Below are positions 48,801 to 55,930 of a stretch of DNA of 64,000 bases, piece by piece; position 1 is the first letter of the stretch, and each line of letters starts with the position of its first letter. Under the pieces are notes generated by a model. It did not search any database, was not told where the DNA came from, and worked only from the letters and a program-made list of their open reading frames with translations. The stretch lies in contig NC_021658.1 of the NCBI RefSeq assembly GCF_000418325.1, positions 8,756,001-8,820,000 on the forward strand. Reading direction: 5' to 3'. The position numbers and the translations under genes were made by a program. This DNA comes from Sorangium cellulosum So0157-2 (GTDB lineage: Bacteria; Myxococcota_A; Polyangia; Polyangiales; Polyangiaceae).

Positions 48801-51157
48801 TCGAGCGCTTCAGCCCGACCCACCAGGCGTTCCTCGATCAGCTCACCGAGTCGATCGGCATCGTGCTCAACACGATCGAGGCGAACATGCGCACCGAGGA
48901 CCTGCTCAAGCAGTCCCAGTCGCTGGCGCGCGAGCTCCAGAGCCAGCAGGAGGAGCTCCAGGAGACGAACGCCGCGCTCGGCGAGAAGGCGCGCCTCCTG
49001 GCCGAGCAGAACGTCGAGGTCGAGCGGAAGAACCACGAGGTCGAGCAGGCCCGCCAGGCCCTCGAAGAGAAGGCGCGGCAGCTCGCCCTCACGTCGAAAT
49101 ACAAGTCGGAGTTCATGGCCAACATGTCCCATGAGCTCAGGACCCCGCTGAACAGCCTGCTCATCCTCTCGGACCAGCTCTCCAGGAACAACGACCAGAA
49201 CCTCACCCCGCGGCAGGTCGAGTTCGCGAAGACGATCCACGCGTCCGGGACCGATCTCCTCGCGCTCATCAACGACATCCTCGACCTCTCGAAGATCGAG
49301 TCCGGCACCGTCGTCGTCGACGTGGGCGAGATCAACTTCAAGGACCTCTCGGACTACGTACAACGTACGTTCCGGCACGTCGCCGAGTCCAAGAAGCTCG
49401 ATTTCGAGCTCTCGTTCTCGCCGGCGCTGCCGTCCTCGATGCTCACCGACGCGAAGCGGCTCCAGCAGGTGCTCAAGAACCTGCTCTCGAACGCCTTCAA
49501 GTTCACCGAGCGCGGCAAGGTGGTCCTGGAGGTGACAGTGGCCCGCGACGGCTGGAACCGTGAGAACGATGTGCTCAGCCGGGCCGACTCGGTGATCGCC
49601 CTCTCCGTCCACGACACGGGCATCGGGATCGCGCCGGACAAACAGCAGATCATCTTCGAGGCGTTCCAGCAGGCCGACGGGAGCACGAGCCGCAAGTACG
49701 GGGGCACCGGGCTCGGGCTCGCGATCAGCCGGGAGATCGCGCGGATGCTCGGCGGCGACCTCGCGCTGATGAGCGCGCCGGGCCGCGGCAGCACGTTCAC
49801 GCTCTACCTGCCGCGCACCTACCGGCCCGTGCGGGCGGCGCGGCGGCAGCCGACGCACGTCCTCGACACGCCGACCGCCATCGAGGACACCGTCCACAGC
49901 AGCCGGCCGTCGGATCGCATGGCCGTGGGCACGGACACGCAGGTCATCGACGACAGCGAGAGCGTCCGCCCCGGCGACCGCGCGATCGTGATCGTGGAGA
50001 ACGACACCGTATTCGCCCGCTTCCTCGTGGACGTCGCGCGCGAGCACCGCTTCAAGGCGGTCGTCGCCGTCCGCGGCGCGACGGGGCTCTCGCTGGTGCG
50101 CGAGCTCAAGCCCGCGGCGATCACGCTGGACATCAACCTGCCCGACATGGACGGCTGGCGCGTGCTCGACTGCCTCAAGCGCGATCTGTCGTCGCGGCAC
50201 GTCCCGGTCCAGGTGATCACGACGGAGACGGAGGAGGAGCGGAGCCGCGCGCGGCGGCTGGGCGCGGTGGGGCTCCTCAACAAGCCGCTCAGCAGCAGGA
50301 CGGCGCTCGACGAGGCCTTCGCGCGGCTCGACGGGCTGGTCAGCTCGCCGCGGCGCCGGTTGCTCGTCGTCGAGCCGGACGCGGCGTCGGGCGATCCCGT
50401 GGTCGAGCTGCTCCGGGACGAGGGGGTCACGATCGCCAGCGTGGCCACCGGCGAGGCCGCGCTCGCCGCGCTCGAGCGCGAGCCGTACGAGGCGATCGTG
50501 CTCGGGCTGCGCCTGCCCGACATGCCCGGCCTCGAGCTCCTCGAGCACCTCGACCGGGCCGGGCGCTTCGCCGATCTGTCGGCCATCGTGTACACGCCGG
50601 CCGACGTCGCCGGGGACGACGAGGTGCAGCTCGGCCGCCTCGCGCAGCGGCTCCCCGTGAAGCACGTCCAGTCGAGGGAGCGCCTGCTCGACGAGGTCAC
50701 GCTCGCGCTGCACCGCCGGCTCTCGGATCTGCCGGAGCCGAAGCGGATCGTGATCGAGCAGCTCCACGAGTCGACCGCCGCGCTCTCCGGCAAGTGCGCG
50801 CTGATCGTCGACGACGATTTCCGCAACATCTACGCGCTGAAGACCGTCCTCGAGAGCCAGGGGATGACCACGCTCGCCGCCGATACGGGCAAGGCGGCCA
50901 TCGACCGTCTGGAGAGGACGAGCGGCATCGATGTCGTGCTCATGGACATCATGATGCCGGAGATGGACGGATACGACACGATGCGCGCGATCCGGCAGCG
51001 GCCCGCCTTCCAGACGCTCCCGATCATCGCCGTCACGGCCAGGGCGATGAAGGGCGATCGCGAGAAATGCCTCGAGGCCGGCGCGACCGACTACATCTCC
51101 AAGCCGGTCGATACGGAGCAGCTGCTCGCGCTGCTCCGCATCTGGCTGCATCGCTGA
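45857..51157 (+). CDS. Hybrid histidine kinase with long HAMP array (HAMP repeats-GAF-HisKA-HATPase-REC x3)
   Basis: 1,766 residues, soluble, of the group III hybrid-kinase type (Nik1/Os-1-like array). One N-terminal HAMP (MSLKKGDFSVRLPVDWLGLD) and one diverged copy are followed by seven 92-residue repeats with the motif VAREVGTEGKLGGQADVRGV, then KDLTDSVNSMA and TAVANGDLSKKITVDVKGEI. Next come a GAF around residues 860-1000, a coiled coil, HisKA FMANMSHELRTPLNSLLILS (His1092), and HATPase (DTGIGIAPDKQQIIFEAFQQ; GGTGLGLAI). Three receivers follow: REC1 with Asp1425, REC2 with Gly1550 where Asp is expected, REC3 with Asp1697 and YISKPVD. AGGAG 9 nt before ATG 45857 decides the start over ATG 45833. 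Such arrays sense osmotic or envelope stress in fungi; the ligand here is unknown. Confidence 0.95.
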   Translation: MEQRSDLDKARRAKAGNGKSKKGASGEGSHGAARARKAPAAEHPRAAAPIERDGLDRRTLLTSLMSLKKGDFSVRLPVDWLGLDGKIADTFNEVVELNEKMAKELHRLSRVVGKEGQLSQRAFIGEVNGAWGEEIACINALIGDLVHPTAETARVIGAVAKGDLSQTMALEVDGRPLDGEFLRTAKTVNTMVEQLGSFASEVTRVAREVGTEGKLGGQADVRGVAGTWKDLTDSVNSMASNLTAQVRNIATVTTAVANGDLSKKITVDVKGEILELKDPINTMVDQLRSFASEVTRVAREVGTEGKLGGQADVRGVAGAWKDLTDSVNSMAGNLTAQVRNIAAVTTAVAKGDLSKKITVDVKGEILELKDTINTMVDQLSSLAAEVTRVAREVGTEGKLGGQADVRGVAGTWKDLTDSVNSMAGNLTAQVRNIAAVTTAVAKGDLSKKITVDVKGEILELKDTINTMVDQLSSLAAEVTRVAREVGTEGKLGGQADVRGVAGTWKDLTDSVNSMAGNLTAQVRNIAAVTTAVAKGDLSKKITVDVKGEILELKDTINTMVDQLSSLAAEVTRVAREVGTEGKLGGQADVRGVAGTWKDLTDSVNSMASNLTAQVRNIATVTTAVANGDLSKKITVDVKGEILELKDTINTMVDQLNSFASEVTRVAREVGTEGKLGGQADVRGVAGTWKDLTDNVNSMAGNLTNQVRGIAKVVTAVANGDLKRKLIVDAKGEIAALADTINGMIETLATFADQVTTVAREVGVEGKLGGQASVPGAAGTWKDLTDNVNQLAANLTTQVRAIAEVATAVTKGDLTRSIKVEAQGEVAALKDNINEMIRNLKDTTLKNSEQDWLKTNLAKFSRMLQGQKDLLTVGRLILSELAPVVTAQQGVFYIMDSSREEPVLKLLASYAFKERKHVDNQFKLGEGLVGQCALEKEKILLVNAPPDYITITSGLGEAPPVNIIVMPVIFEGQVKAVIELASLERFSPTHQAFLDQLTESIGIVLNTIEANMRTEDLLKQSQSLARELQSQQEELQETNAALGEKARLLAEQNVEVERKNHEVEQARQALEEKARQLALTSKYKSEFMANMSHELRTPLNSLLILSDQLSRNNDQNLTPRQVEFAKTIHASGTDLLALINDILDLSKIESGTVVVDVGEINFKDLSDYVQRTFRHVAESKKLDFELSFSPALPSSMLTDAKRLQQVLKNLLSNAFKFTERGKVVLEVTVARDGWNRENDVLSRADSVIALSVHDTGIGIAPDKQQIIFEAFQQADGSTSRKYGGTGLGLAISREIARMLGGDLALMSAPGRGSTFTLYLPRTYRPVRAARRQPTHVLDTPTAIEDTVHSSRPSDRMAVGTDTQVIDDSESVRPGDRAIVIVENDTVFARFLVDVAREHRFKAVVAVRGATGLSLVRELKPAAITLDINLPDMDGWRVLDCLKRDLSSRHVPVQVITTETEEERSRARRLGAVGLLNKPLSSRTALDEAFARLDGLVSSPRRRLLVVEPDAASGDPVVELLRDEGVTIASVATGEAALAALEREPYEAIVLGLRLPDMPGLELLEHLDRAGRFADLSAIVYTPADVAGDDEVQLGRLAQRLPVKHVQSRERLLDEVTLALHRRLSDLPEPKRIVIEQLHESTAALSGKCALIVDDDFRNIYALKTVLESQGMTTLAADTGKAAIDRLERTSGIDVVLMDIMMPEMDGYDTMRAIRQRPAFQTLPIIAVTARAMKGDREKCLEAGATDYISKPVDTEQLLALLRIWLHR
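46444..48375 (+). repeat. Seven 276-bp tandem HAMP repeats, inner copies nearly identical
   Basis: Units start at 46444, 46720, 46996, 47272, 47548, 47824 and 48100. Copies at 46996 and 47272 differ by eye at about one base; copies 5 and 1 share blocks such as gcgtcgaacctcacggccca. Copies 6 and 7 are more diverged. This indicates recent duplication or gene conversion within the array. Confidence 0.92.
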
Positions 51158-51321
51158 GCTCGCCCTCCCCCTCGCCGCCGCGCCGCGCGGATGTGCCCGT
51201 GCGCACGCGGCGGTTCGTCTTCGCTGCACCGGCGCCTCAGTGTGGCGTCTCTCCGCAGGCTCAGGCGTCGACCGTCCACAGCCGACAGTACAGGAGAGCG
51301 TGCATTCGCGGCATCCTTCGT

Positions 51322-51337
51322 TGGCACGGCGCCTGCT
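51322..51337 (+). promoter_or_regulatory. Sigma-54 promoter of the stress-protein-like gene
   Basis: TGGCACG-GCGC-CTGCT: the -24 TGGCACG box is perfect and the -12 GC is in exact register, with one mismatch to TTGC. The predicted start near 51348 is about 64 nt before the GTG. No activator gene is adjacent. Confidence 0.65.
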
Positions 51338-51411
51338 GTACGGTGTGGGATTCCAGAATACAGCGAGGGTACGCGTCCGGGCGAGGACGTCCTTCGGGAA
51401 AGGAGCTGTCG

Positions 51412-51921
51412 GTGAGGGCGAAGCTGGTGACCGGTCTTGTGAGGACACGGCTCGACGCCGAGAGAGCGGTTGAGCGCGTCATGAGCTGTGGATACAAGCG
51501 CGACGCCATCAGCCTTGTCATGAGCGACGCTGCGCGCGGAGAGCGTGTCGAGAGCGGAATCGGCTCGAGGGCGGCGGCGGACGTCGGCGTCGGCGGGGCG
51601 GGCTTCGCGGCGTTCGCGACGGCCGGCGCGAGCGTGGCGTTCCCTGGTCTCGAGCTCGTGGTGACGGGCCCCTTGGAGTCCGCGCTCGCGGGCGCGGGCA
51701 GCGCGGCCGGCGGGCTCGTCGGCGCGCTCGCCGGCGCTGGTGTGCCCGAGCACCGCGCGCGGGTGTACGAGAGCGGCTTGCGGCAGGGCGCGGTCCTCGT
51801 GGGTGTCCACGCGACCTCGGAGCGAGACGCGGAGATCCTGGCGATGATCCTCGAGGTTTCGGGCGCCGAGAACGTCCGGAGCGAGAGCGCGCAGCGACGT
51901 CCTTACGACAGCTTCATCTAG
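51412..51921 (+). CDS. General-stress 17M/YflT-like protein
   Basis: 169 residues from GTG 51412, with AGGAG 7 nt upstream. The N-terminal domain has the pattern TRLDAERAVERVMSCGYKRD then ISLVMSD, the 'add a residue pair, then two-strand' fold of heat-induced YflT/GSP17M proteins. A Gly/Ala-rich segment (51590-51730: FAAFATAGASVAFPGLEL, LESALAGAGSAAGGLVGALA) may insert in a membrane. The C-terminal half has AGVPEHRARVYESGLRQGAV then HATSERDAEILAMILE, also seen in this family. The function of the family is poorly known. It has its own sigma-54 promoter. Confidence 0.75.
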   Translation: MRAKLVTGLVRTRLDAERAVERVMSCGYKRDAISLVMSDAARGERVESGIGSRAAADVGVGGAGFAAFATAGASVAFPGLELVVTGPLESALAGAGSAAGGLVGALAGAGVPEHRARVYESGLRQGAVLVGVHATSERDAEILAMILEVSGAENVRSESAQRRPYDSFI

Positions 51922-52022
51922 ACAGCCCGCGGGGGTGAGCGCGCTGGGGATGCTGGGGCGCCCGGCGCGTGGCAACTTGCCTCGCTGAGGCGCGCTGCCG
52001 CCGACGCGCTCGTTCGGGATTT

Positions 52023-52048
52023 CAGGCGCTCCCCGAGAGGAGCGCCTG
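52023..52048 (+). terminator. Perfect hairpin between stress gene and kinase gene
   Basis: CAGGCGCTCC-N6-GGAGCGCCTG. It may terminate the upstream transcript. Its right arm overlaps the first bases of the kinase sigma-54 promoter, so it may also affect that promoter. Confidence 0.5.
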
Positions 52049-52062
52049 GCACGAGCGATGCT
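52047..52062 (+). promoter_or_regulatory. Sigma-54 promoter of the second Ser/Thr kinase gene
   Basis: TGGCACG-AGCG-ATGCT: perfect -24 box, -12 GC in correct register, one mismatch to TTGC. The predicted start near 52073 gives a 61-nt leader to the ATG at 52134. Confidence 0.65.
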
Positions 52063-52133
52063 CCAGATTTCGATTCGTGGCGAAGCGTGGCGTCGTGGGC
52101 GGCGGATGGCCGGAGCAGGCGGCAGGAGAGCGC

Positions 52134-53990
52134 ATGTCGAGCAACTTGACCCAGGGGTTCGAGCACACCTTAGGGGAGCGCTTCGAGGCTGGCACGGTGG
52201 TGGGCGACAAGTACCAGCTCCTCCGCAAGGCGGGAGAGGGGGCGATGGGCTCTGTCTGGGTCGCTGCGAACACGGCGCTCGAGGCCAACGTGGCCATCAA
52301 GGTGCTGCGCCCGGAGATGCGCTCTCCCGCGATCGCGGAGCGCCTGCTGCGCGAGGCGCGGGCGGCGGCGAAGCTCAGTCATCCGGGCATCGTGCGCGTC
52401 TTCGATCTCGGCAAGACCGCGGGCGGCACGCCGTACATCGTGATGGAGCTCCTGGAGGGCGAGGCCCTCCGGGACGTGCTCTGCCGCGAGCAGCGGCTCT
52501 TGCCCGAGGCGGCGATCGCGATCTTGCTGCCGGTCGCGAGCGCGATGCACGCCGCCCACGAGCGCGGCGTCGTCCACCGGGATCTCAAGCCGGACAACGT
52601 GATGCTCGCGGAGCAGGGCGACGGGAGGATCCAGCCGAAGGTCGTCGATTTCGGGATCGCGAAGGTGACGTGGACCGAACCGCAGTCCGGCTCGACGGGC
52701 GCGGCGGTGATCGGGACGCCGCAGTACATGCCGCCCGAGCAGGCGCTCGGGCAGGGCCAGCTCGATCATCGCGCGGACATCTGGGCGTTCTGCACGATGC
52801 TGTACGAGTCGATCGCGGGCGAGACGCCCTATGCCAACGAGCAGGGGTTCGGGACGCTGCGGGCGGTCATCCAAGATCCGGTGGAGTCGCTCATCGAGCG
52901 GTGCGGAACGGATCCGGCGCTGTGGTCGATCATCGAGCGCGGGTTGCGCAAGGACCCGGCGGATCGCTGGGGGAGCATGCGCGAGCTCGGCGTCGCGCTC
53001 GCGACGTGGCTCCTCTCGCGGGGCGTCTCGGAGGACGTGTGCGGCGCGTCGCTCCGCGCGCAGTGGCTGGACGAGCGGACGAGCCAGGTCCCCGCGCCGT
53101 CGCCGCGGCCGATGGTGGTGAGCGCTGCGCCGACGCTGCACTCGCGGCGCTCCGACGACGCGCTGGAGCTGCAGCTCCCCATGGCGTCGGCGCGGCGGGC
53201 GCCTGGCGAGACGAGCCGCCGCGCCGCGGTGGTGGTGCGGCGCGGGTCGCTCGAGGAGAGCGGCGAGCGGGCGTGGTCCGAGGCGACGGCGATGGTGAAT
53301 CCGCCGGTGGCGGTGTCGCCGTCTCAGCGCCCCTCGTTGCGGGATCGCTTCCCCTTCCGCCGCGTCGCGGCGGCGGGTTTCGTCCTCATGGCGGGTGCGG
53401 CGGCGTGGAGCGTGGCGCCGGTCGCGACGGGCCCGGCGGTCGAGCTGACGCCGACGGCGCCGGCGTCTCTGGCCGCGCCGCCGGCGCCGGTCGCCGAGCC
53501 GTCGTCGCCGGTGCGCCCTGCGGCCGAGGCGAGCTCCCTCACGGCCAGCATCGCGCGCGGCGTCGTGGCGCCCCCGGCGCCCCCGGCCGAGCCTGTGGCC
53601 CCGCGCCCGACGCGGGCTCCGAAGCCGGCTCTCCCTGCGCCTGAGCCCGCCGCTACGGCCGCCAAGTCGCCGGCGCCCGCCGCGAGCGCGCCGCTCCCGG
53701 ATCTACCCGCGTCCGACGCGGGTGTGGAGGCGCCGCAGCTCCTTGCGCAGGCGCCCCCGTCCGGCGCGTCGCCGGAGCCCGGGGCCGCTGCCTGCGCTGG
53801 TGGGCAGGAAGGCGGGGGATCGGCTTGCCCACCGGTGGCCGACGCCTCGGCGCCTGCCGTCGAGGTCCACGAGGATGCGGGGGCGGCCAGTCAGGAGCCC
53901 GCTGCTCCCCCGCCCATGGCCGAGCCGGCCGCGCCGGCTGCCGACGCCGGCGCGGCCGAGGAGCCCCCGAGCGCTCCAGCGGCGCCGTAG
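52134..53990 (+). CDS. Hanks-type Ser/Thr protein kinase with Ala/Pro-rich outer region
   Basis: 618 residues. Kinase domain residues about 25-290: RKAGEGAMGSVWVAANTALE glycine loop, NVAIKVLRPE (Lys56), VVHRDLKPDNVMLAEQ catalytic loop, VVDFGIAKV (DFG), GTPQYMPPEQALGQ (PPE variant of APE). A linker leads to one membrane helix (FRRVAAAGFVLMAGAAAWSV), then about 180 Ala/Pro/Glu-rich residues outside the cell. AGGAG 7 nt before the ATG fixes the start. The gene has its own sigma-54 promoter, unlike typical constitutive bacterial kinases. Confidence 0.95.
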   Translation: MSSNLTQGFEHTLGERFEAGTVVGDKYQLLRKAGEGAMGSVWVAANTALEANVAIKVLRPEMRSPAIAERLLREARAAAKLSHPGIVRVFDLGKTAGGTPYIVMELLEGEALRDVLCREQRLLPEAAIAILLPVASAMHAAHERGVVHRDLKPDNVMLAEQGDGRIQPKVVDFGIAKVTWTEPQSGSTGAAVIGTPQYMPPEQALGQGQLDHRADIWAFCTMLYESIAGETPYANEQGFGTLRAVIQDPVESLIERCGTDPALWSIIERGLRKDPADRWGSMRELGVALATWLLSRGVSEDVCGASLRAQWLDERTSQVPAPSPRPMVVSAAPTLHSRRSDDALELQLPMASARRAPGETSRRAAVVVRRGSLEESGERAWSEATAMVNPPVAVSPSQRPSLRDRFPFRRVAAAGFVLMAGAAAWSVAPVATGPAVELTPTAPASLAAPPAPVAEPSSPVRPAAEASSLTASIARGVVAPPAPPAEPVAPRPTRAPKPALPAPEPAATAAKSPAPAASAPLPDLPASDAGVEAPQLLAQAPPSGASPEPGAAACAGGQEGGGSACPPVADASAPAVEVHEDAGAASQEPAAPPPMAEPAAPAADAGAAEEPPSAPAAP

Positions 53991-54384
53991 CGGATCGGCG
54001 TCACGGGCCGGCCGGGGGACCAAGAGCACCTTCATTATCTCTTGGTTGCCTGGCGGCTTCGTGATCGGTCGTCTCCGTCTCTCGTCCCCGTGCACGTCTT
54101 CGTGCGCGTGCGCGCTGACTCCGGGGAATCGCGCACGCGCACGCGCACGAAGGACGAGCACGGAAGACGGAAGACGGGGACGAGAGACGACGCACGGTAT
54201 CGGTCGCAGCTGAAAACCGCTCTAGCGCGGTTTTCGCCCGTCTCCGGTCCATGCGTCCCAGAGCGGAGGTCACCCGCACAGGAGACGGGTCCAGCTCGGC
54301 GTTTTCGGCGCGGAAGCGCACTCCAGTGCGCTGAGCACCGAAAACGTCGAGATGGGCCCGTCTCCGAAGCGGGTGACCTCCGCT
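53991..54384. other. Convergent gap filled by three inverted-repeat structures
   Basis: Lies between the kinase and phospholipase genes. CGTCTCTCGTCCCCGT (54076-54091) pairs with ACGGGGACGAGAGACG (54174-54189), enclosing a second CGTGCGCGTGCGCG-type pairing. GAAAACCGC-TCTAGC-GCGGTTTTC lies at 54212-54235. The large hairpin copy 2 begins at 54260. No gene seen. Confidence 0.7.
54212..54235. terminator. Two-way hairpin with A4/T4 tracts
   Basis: GAAAACCGC pairs with GCGGTTTTC around a 6-nt loop. Poly-A/poly-T ends on both strands allow termination in either direction between convergent genes. Confidence 0.55.
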
Positions 54385-54386
54385 CT
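54260..54386. terminator. 127-bp structured hairpin, copy 2
   Basis: AGAGCGGAGGTCACCCGC (54260-54277) pairs with GCGGGTGACCTCCGCTCT (54369-54386), GGAGACGGG with CCCGTCTCC, GTTTTCGG with CCGAAAAC, and the tip AGCGCACT-CC-AGTGCGCT. The right end includes part of the phospholipase stop codon. Homologous to 39524-39648. Confidence 0.85.
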
Positions 54387-55626
54387 AAACCCCGATAGCC
54401 GGCAGGAACCCACCCTCCCGCGCCGGCTCGGGCAGCGCCCCACGCCCTCTCCCGGACGCGTACCTCGGCTCCAGCAGATCGAGCCCCAGGCTCCACAGCG
54501 CGTTTCGCATCCGCGCGAGCGCCCCCAGCTTCGGCAGGTTGTTGAGGCACACCTCCTCGCTCCGAGCGAGGTCCCGCTCGAACAGGTTCGCCGCGTCCCT
54601 CACGAAGCCGGGCTGCTTGACGATGAGGTTCGCCTCGCTCACCCACCGCAGGCTCGTCGGGTTCACGTTGAAGGTCCCCACGGTCGCCCAGTCGTCGTCG
54701 ATCACCGCGAACTTCGAGTGCAGCATCGACGGCAGGAACTCGTAGATCTGAAGCCCGTTCTCCAGCCACCCCCTGTACCGCGCGAGGCTCGCGTTGCGGA
54801 TGGCCGGCAGATCGGAGTTGCGCGGAACGATGATCTTCACGTCGATCCCGCGGCGCGCGGCGTCGATGAGCTCGCGCTCCAGCCCGCGGGGCGGGCAGAA
54901 ATACGCGTTCTCGATCCACACGCGCCGCCGCGCCGAGCGAACCCGCTCCACGTGACGCTCGTAGATGATCGCCGGCGGCCTGGGCGCGTCGGTGATGAAC
55001 TCCACGTCGTCGTAGACGCCGCCGGTCCAGTAGTCGAACGAGCGCCCATCGGCCTCGTTGGCGAGCATCCAGCGGCACTCGAACGCCCGCGCCATGTCGC
55101 CCACGCAAGGCCCCATCACCCGGCTACAGACCTCGTGCCAGCCGTCGCCGCCCTGATCGCGCGGCAGCCACTCGTCGGCCCACGCCGCGCCGCCGACGTA
55201 CCCGGCACCGTCGATCACCACGATGCGCGAGTGCTCCCGCGGGAACACGACGCCCCGGCGCAGCACCGTGCCGAGCGGCCGGTACGCGCGCGCGCGGATG
55301 CCGCGAGCCCGCATGTCCTCGAAGAACTGCGCCGGCGTCGCGTGGCTGCCGAGCGCATCGTAGAGGAGCCGCACGTCGACGCCGCGCCGCACCGCGGCCG
55401 CGAACGCATCGGCGAAGCGATGACCCATCAGATCGTTGCGGTAGATGTACGTCGAGATCCAGATCCGCTCCCGGGCACGCGCAATGTCGTCGAGGAGCGA
55501 CTCGAGCACCACCGTCATCCCGGGCAAGAGGCGCGTCGCGTGGAGCGCGCACCCCCTGTCCGGCACCGCGTGGCTGGTCCTGGAGTTCGCCCTGGAGCCT
55601 GGAAAAGTCAGCACCGAGCAGGTCAT
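54385..55626 (-). CDS. Phospholipase D / cardiolipin-synthase-like protein
   Basis: 413 residues in the HKD superfamily that moves phosphatidyl groups. Two half-domains: the first signature is EHSRIVVIDGAGYVGGAAWA, where Arg replaces the usual Lys of HxKx4D. The second, MLHSKFAVIDDDWATVGTFN, is canonical. Other marks are ARERIWISTYIYRNDLMGHR and RGIDVKIIVPRNSDLPAIRN. There is no membrane anchor, unlike classical cardiolipin synthases, so it may be soluble or peripheral. The start at 55626 (MTCSVLTFPG) is a choice among ATG 55626 and weaker GTGs at 55689 and beyond. Confidence 0.85.
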   Translation of the reverse strand: MTCSVLTFPGSRANSRTSHAVPDRGCALHATRLLPGMTVVLESLLDDIARARERIWISTYIYRNDLMGHRFADAFAAAVRRGVDVRLLYDALGSHATPAQFFEDMRARGIRARAYRPLGTVLRRGVVFPREHSRIVVIDGAGYVGGAAWADEWLPRDQGGDGWHEVCSRVMGPCVGDMARAFECRWMLANEADGRSFDYWTGGVYDDVEFITDAPRPPAIIYERHVERVRSARRRVWIENAYFCPPRGLERELIDAARRGIDVKIIVPRNSDLPAIRNASLARYRGWLENGLQIYEFLPSMLHSKFAVIDDDWATVGTFNVNPTSLRWVSEANLIVKQPGFVRDAANLFERDLARSEEVCLNNLPKLGALARMRNALWSLGLDLLEPRYASGRGRGALPEPAREGGFLPAIGV

Positions 55627-55930
55627 GTCGAGTCCCGACGCGGGGCGGCTGCAGCTCGATTGCCGCAGTGGCCCGCACGCCCTCACCACAACGGCTCAAG
55701 CAGCCCGTGTGCCACCTCGCGAAGTCGCGATCGCGCAGGGATGCCCGCGGAGGAAGCGGCGCGACGTGGCAGCTTGCCACGCAAGGCCACCGCGCCACAG
55801 CGCCGCCGGGGCAGACGGGCGAGGCGACCGCGCCCGGGTTCGTCTATGGGTTCCTCGCCGTCGCGTTCCGCGTGCTCGGCAAGCGCGTCGTGCGGCCGAG
55901 GGCGCGGGACGTGGACGCCTGAGCGCCCGG
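55627..55930. other. Intergenic, about 300 bp
   Basis: Between the end of the DUF2330 gene and the start of the phospholipase-type gene. It probably holds the latter's promoter. If translation starts at the GTG at 55689, the first 60 bases are coding. Nothing else seen. Confidence 0.4.

Noticed and set aside
45146..51448. An uninterrupted minus-strand frame of about 2,100 codons
   Set aside because: It is antisense to the hybrid kinase and arises from strong GC bias. Its sequence mirrors the HAMP repeats, has no start signal, and no domain was recognised.
54385..55626. Inactive phospholipase D because Arg replaces Lys in the first HKD motif
   Set aside because: One substitution is conservative and the second motif is intact, so loss of activity is not supported.
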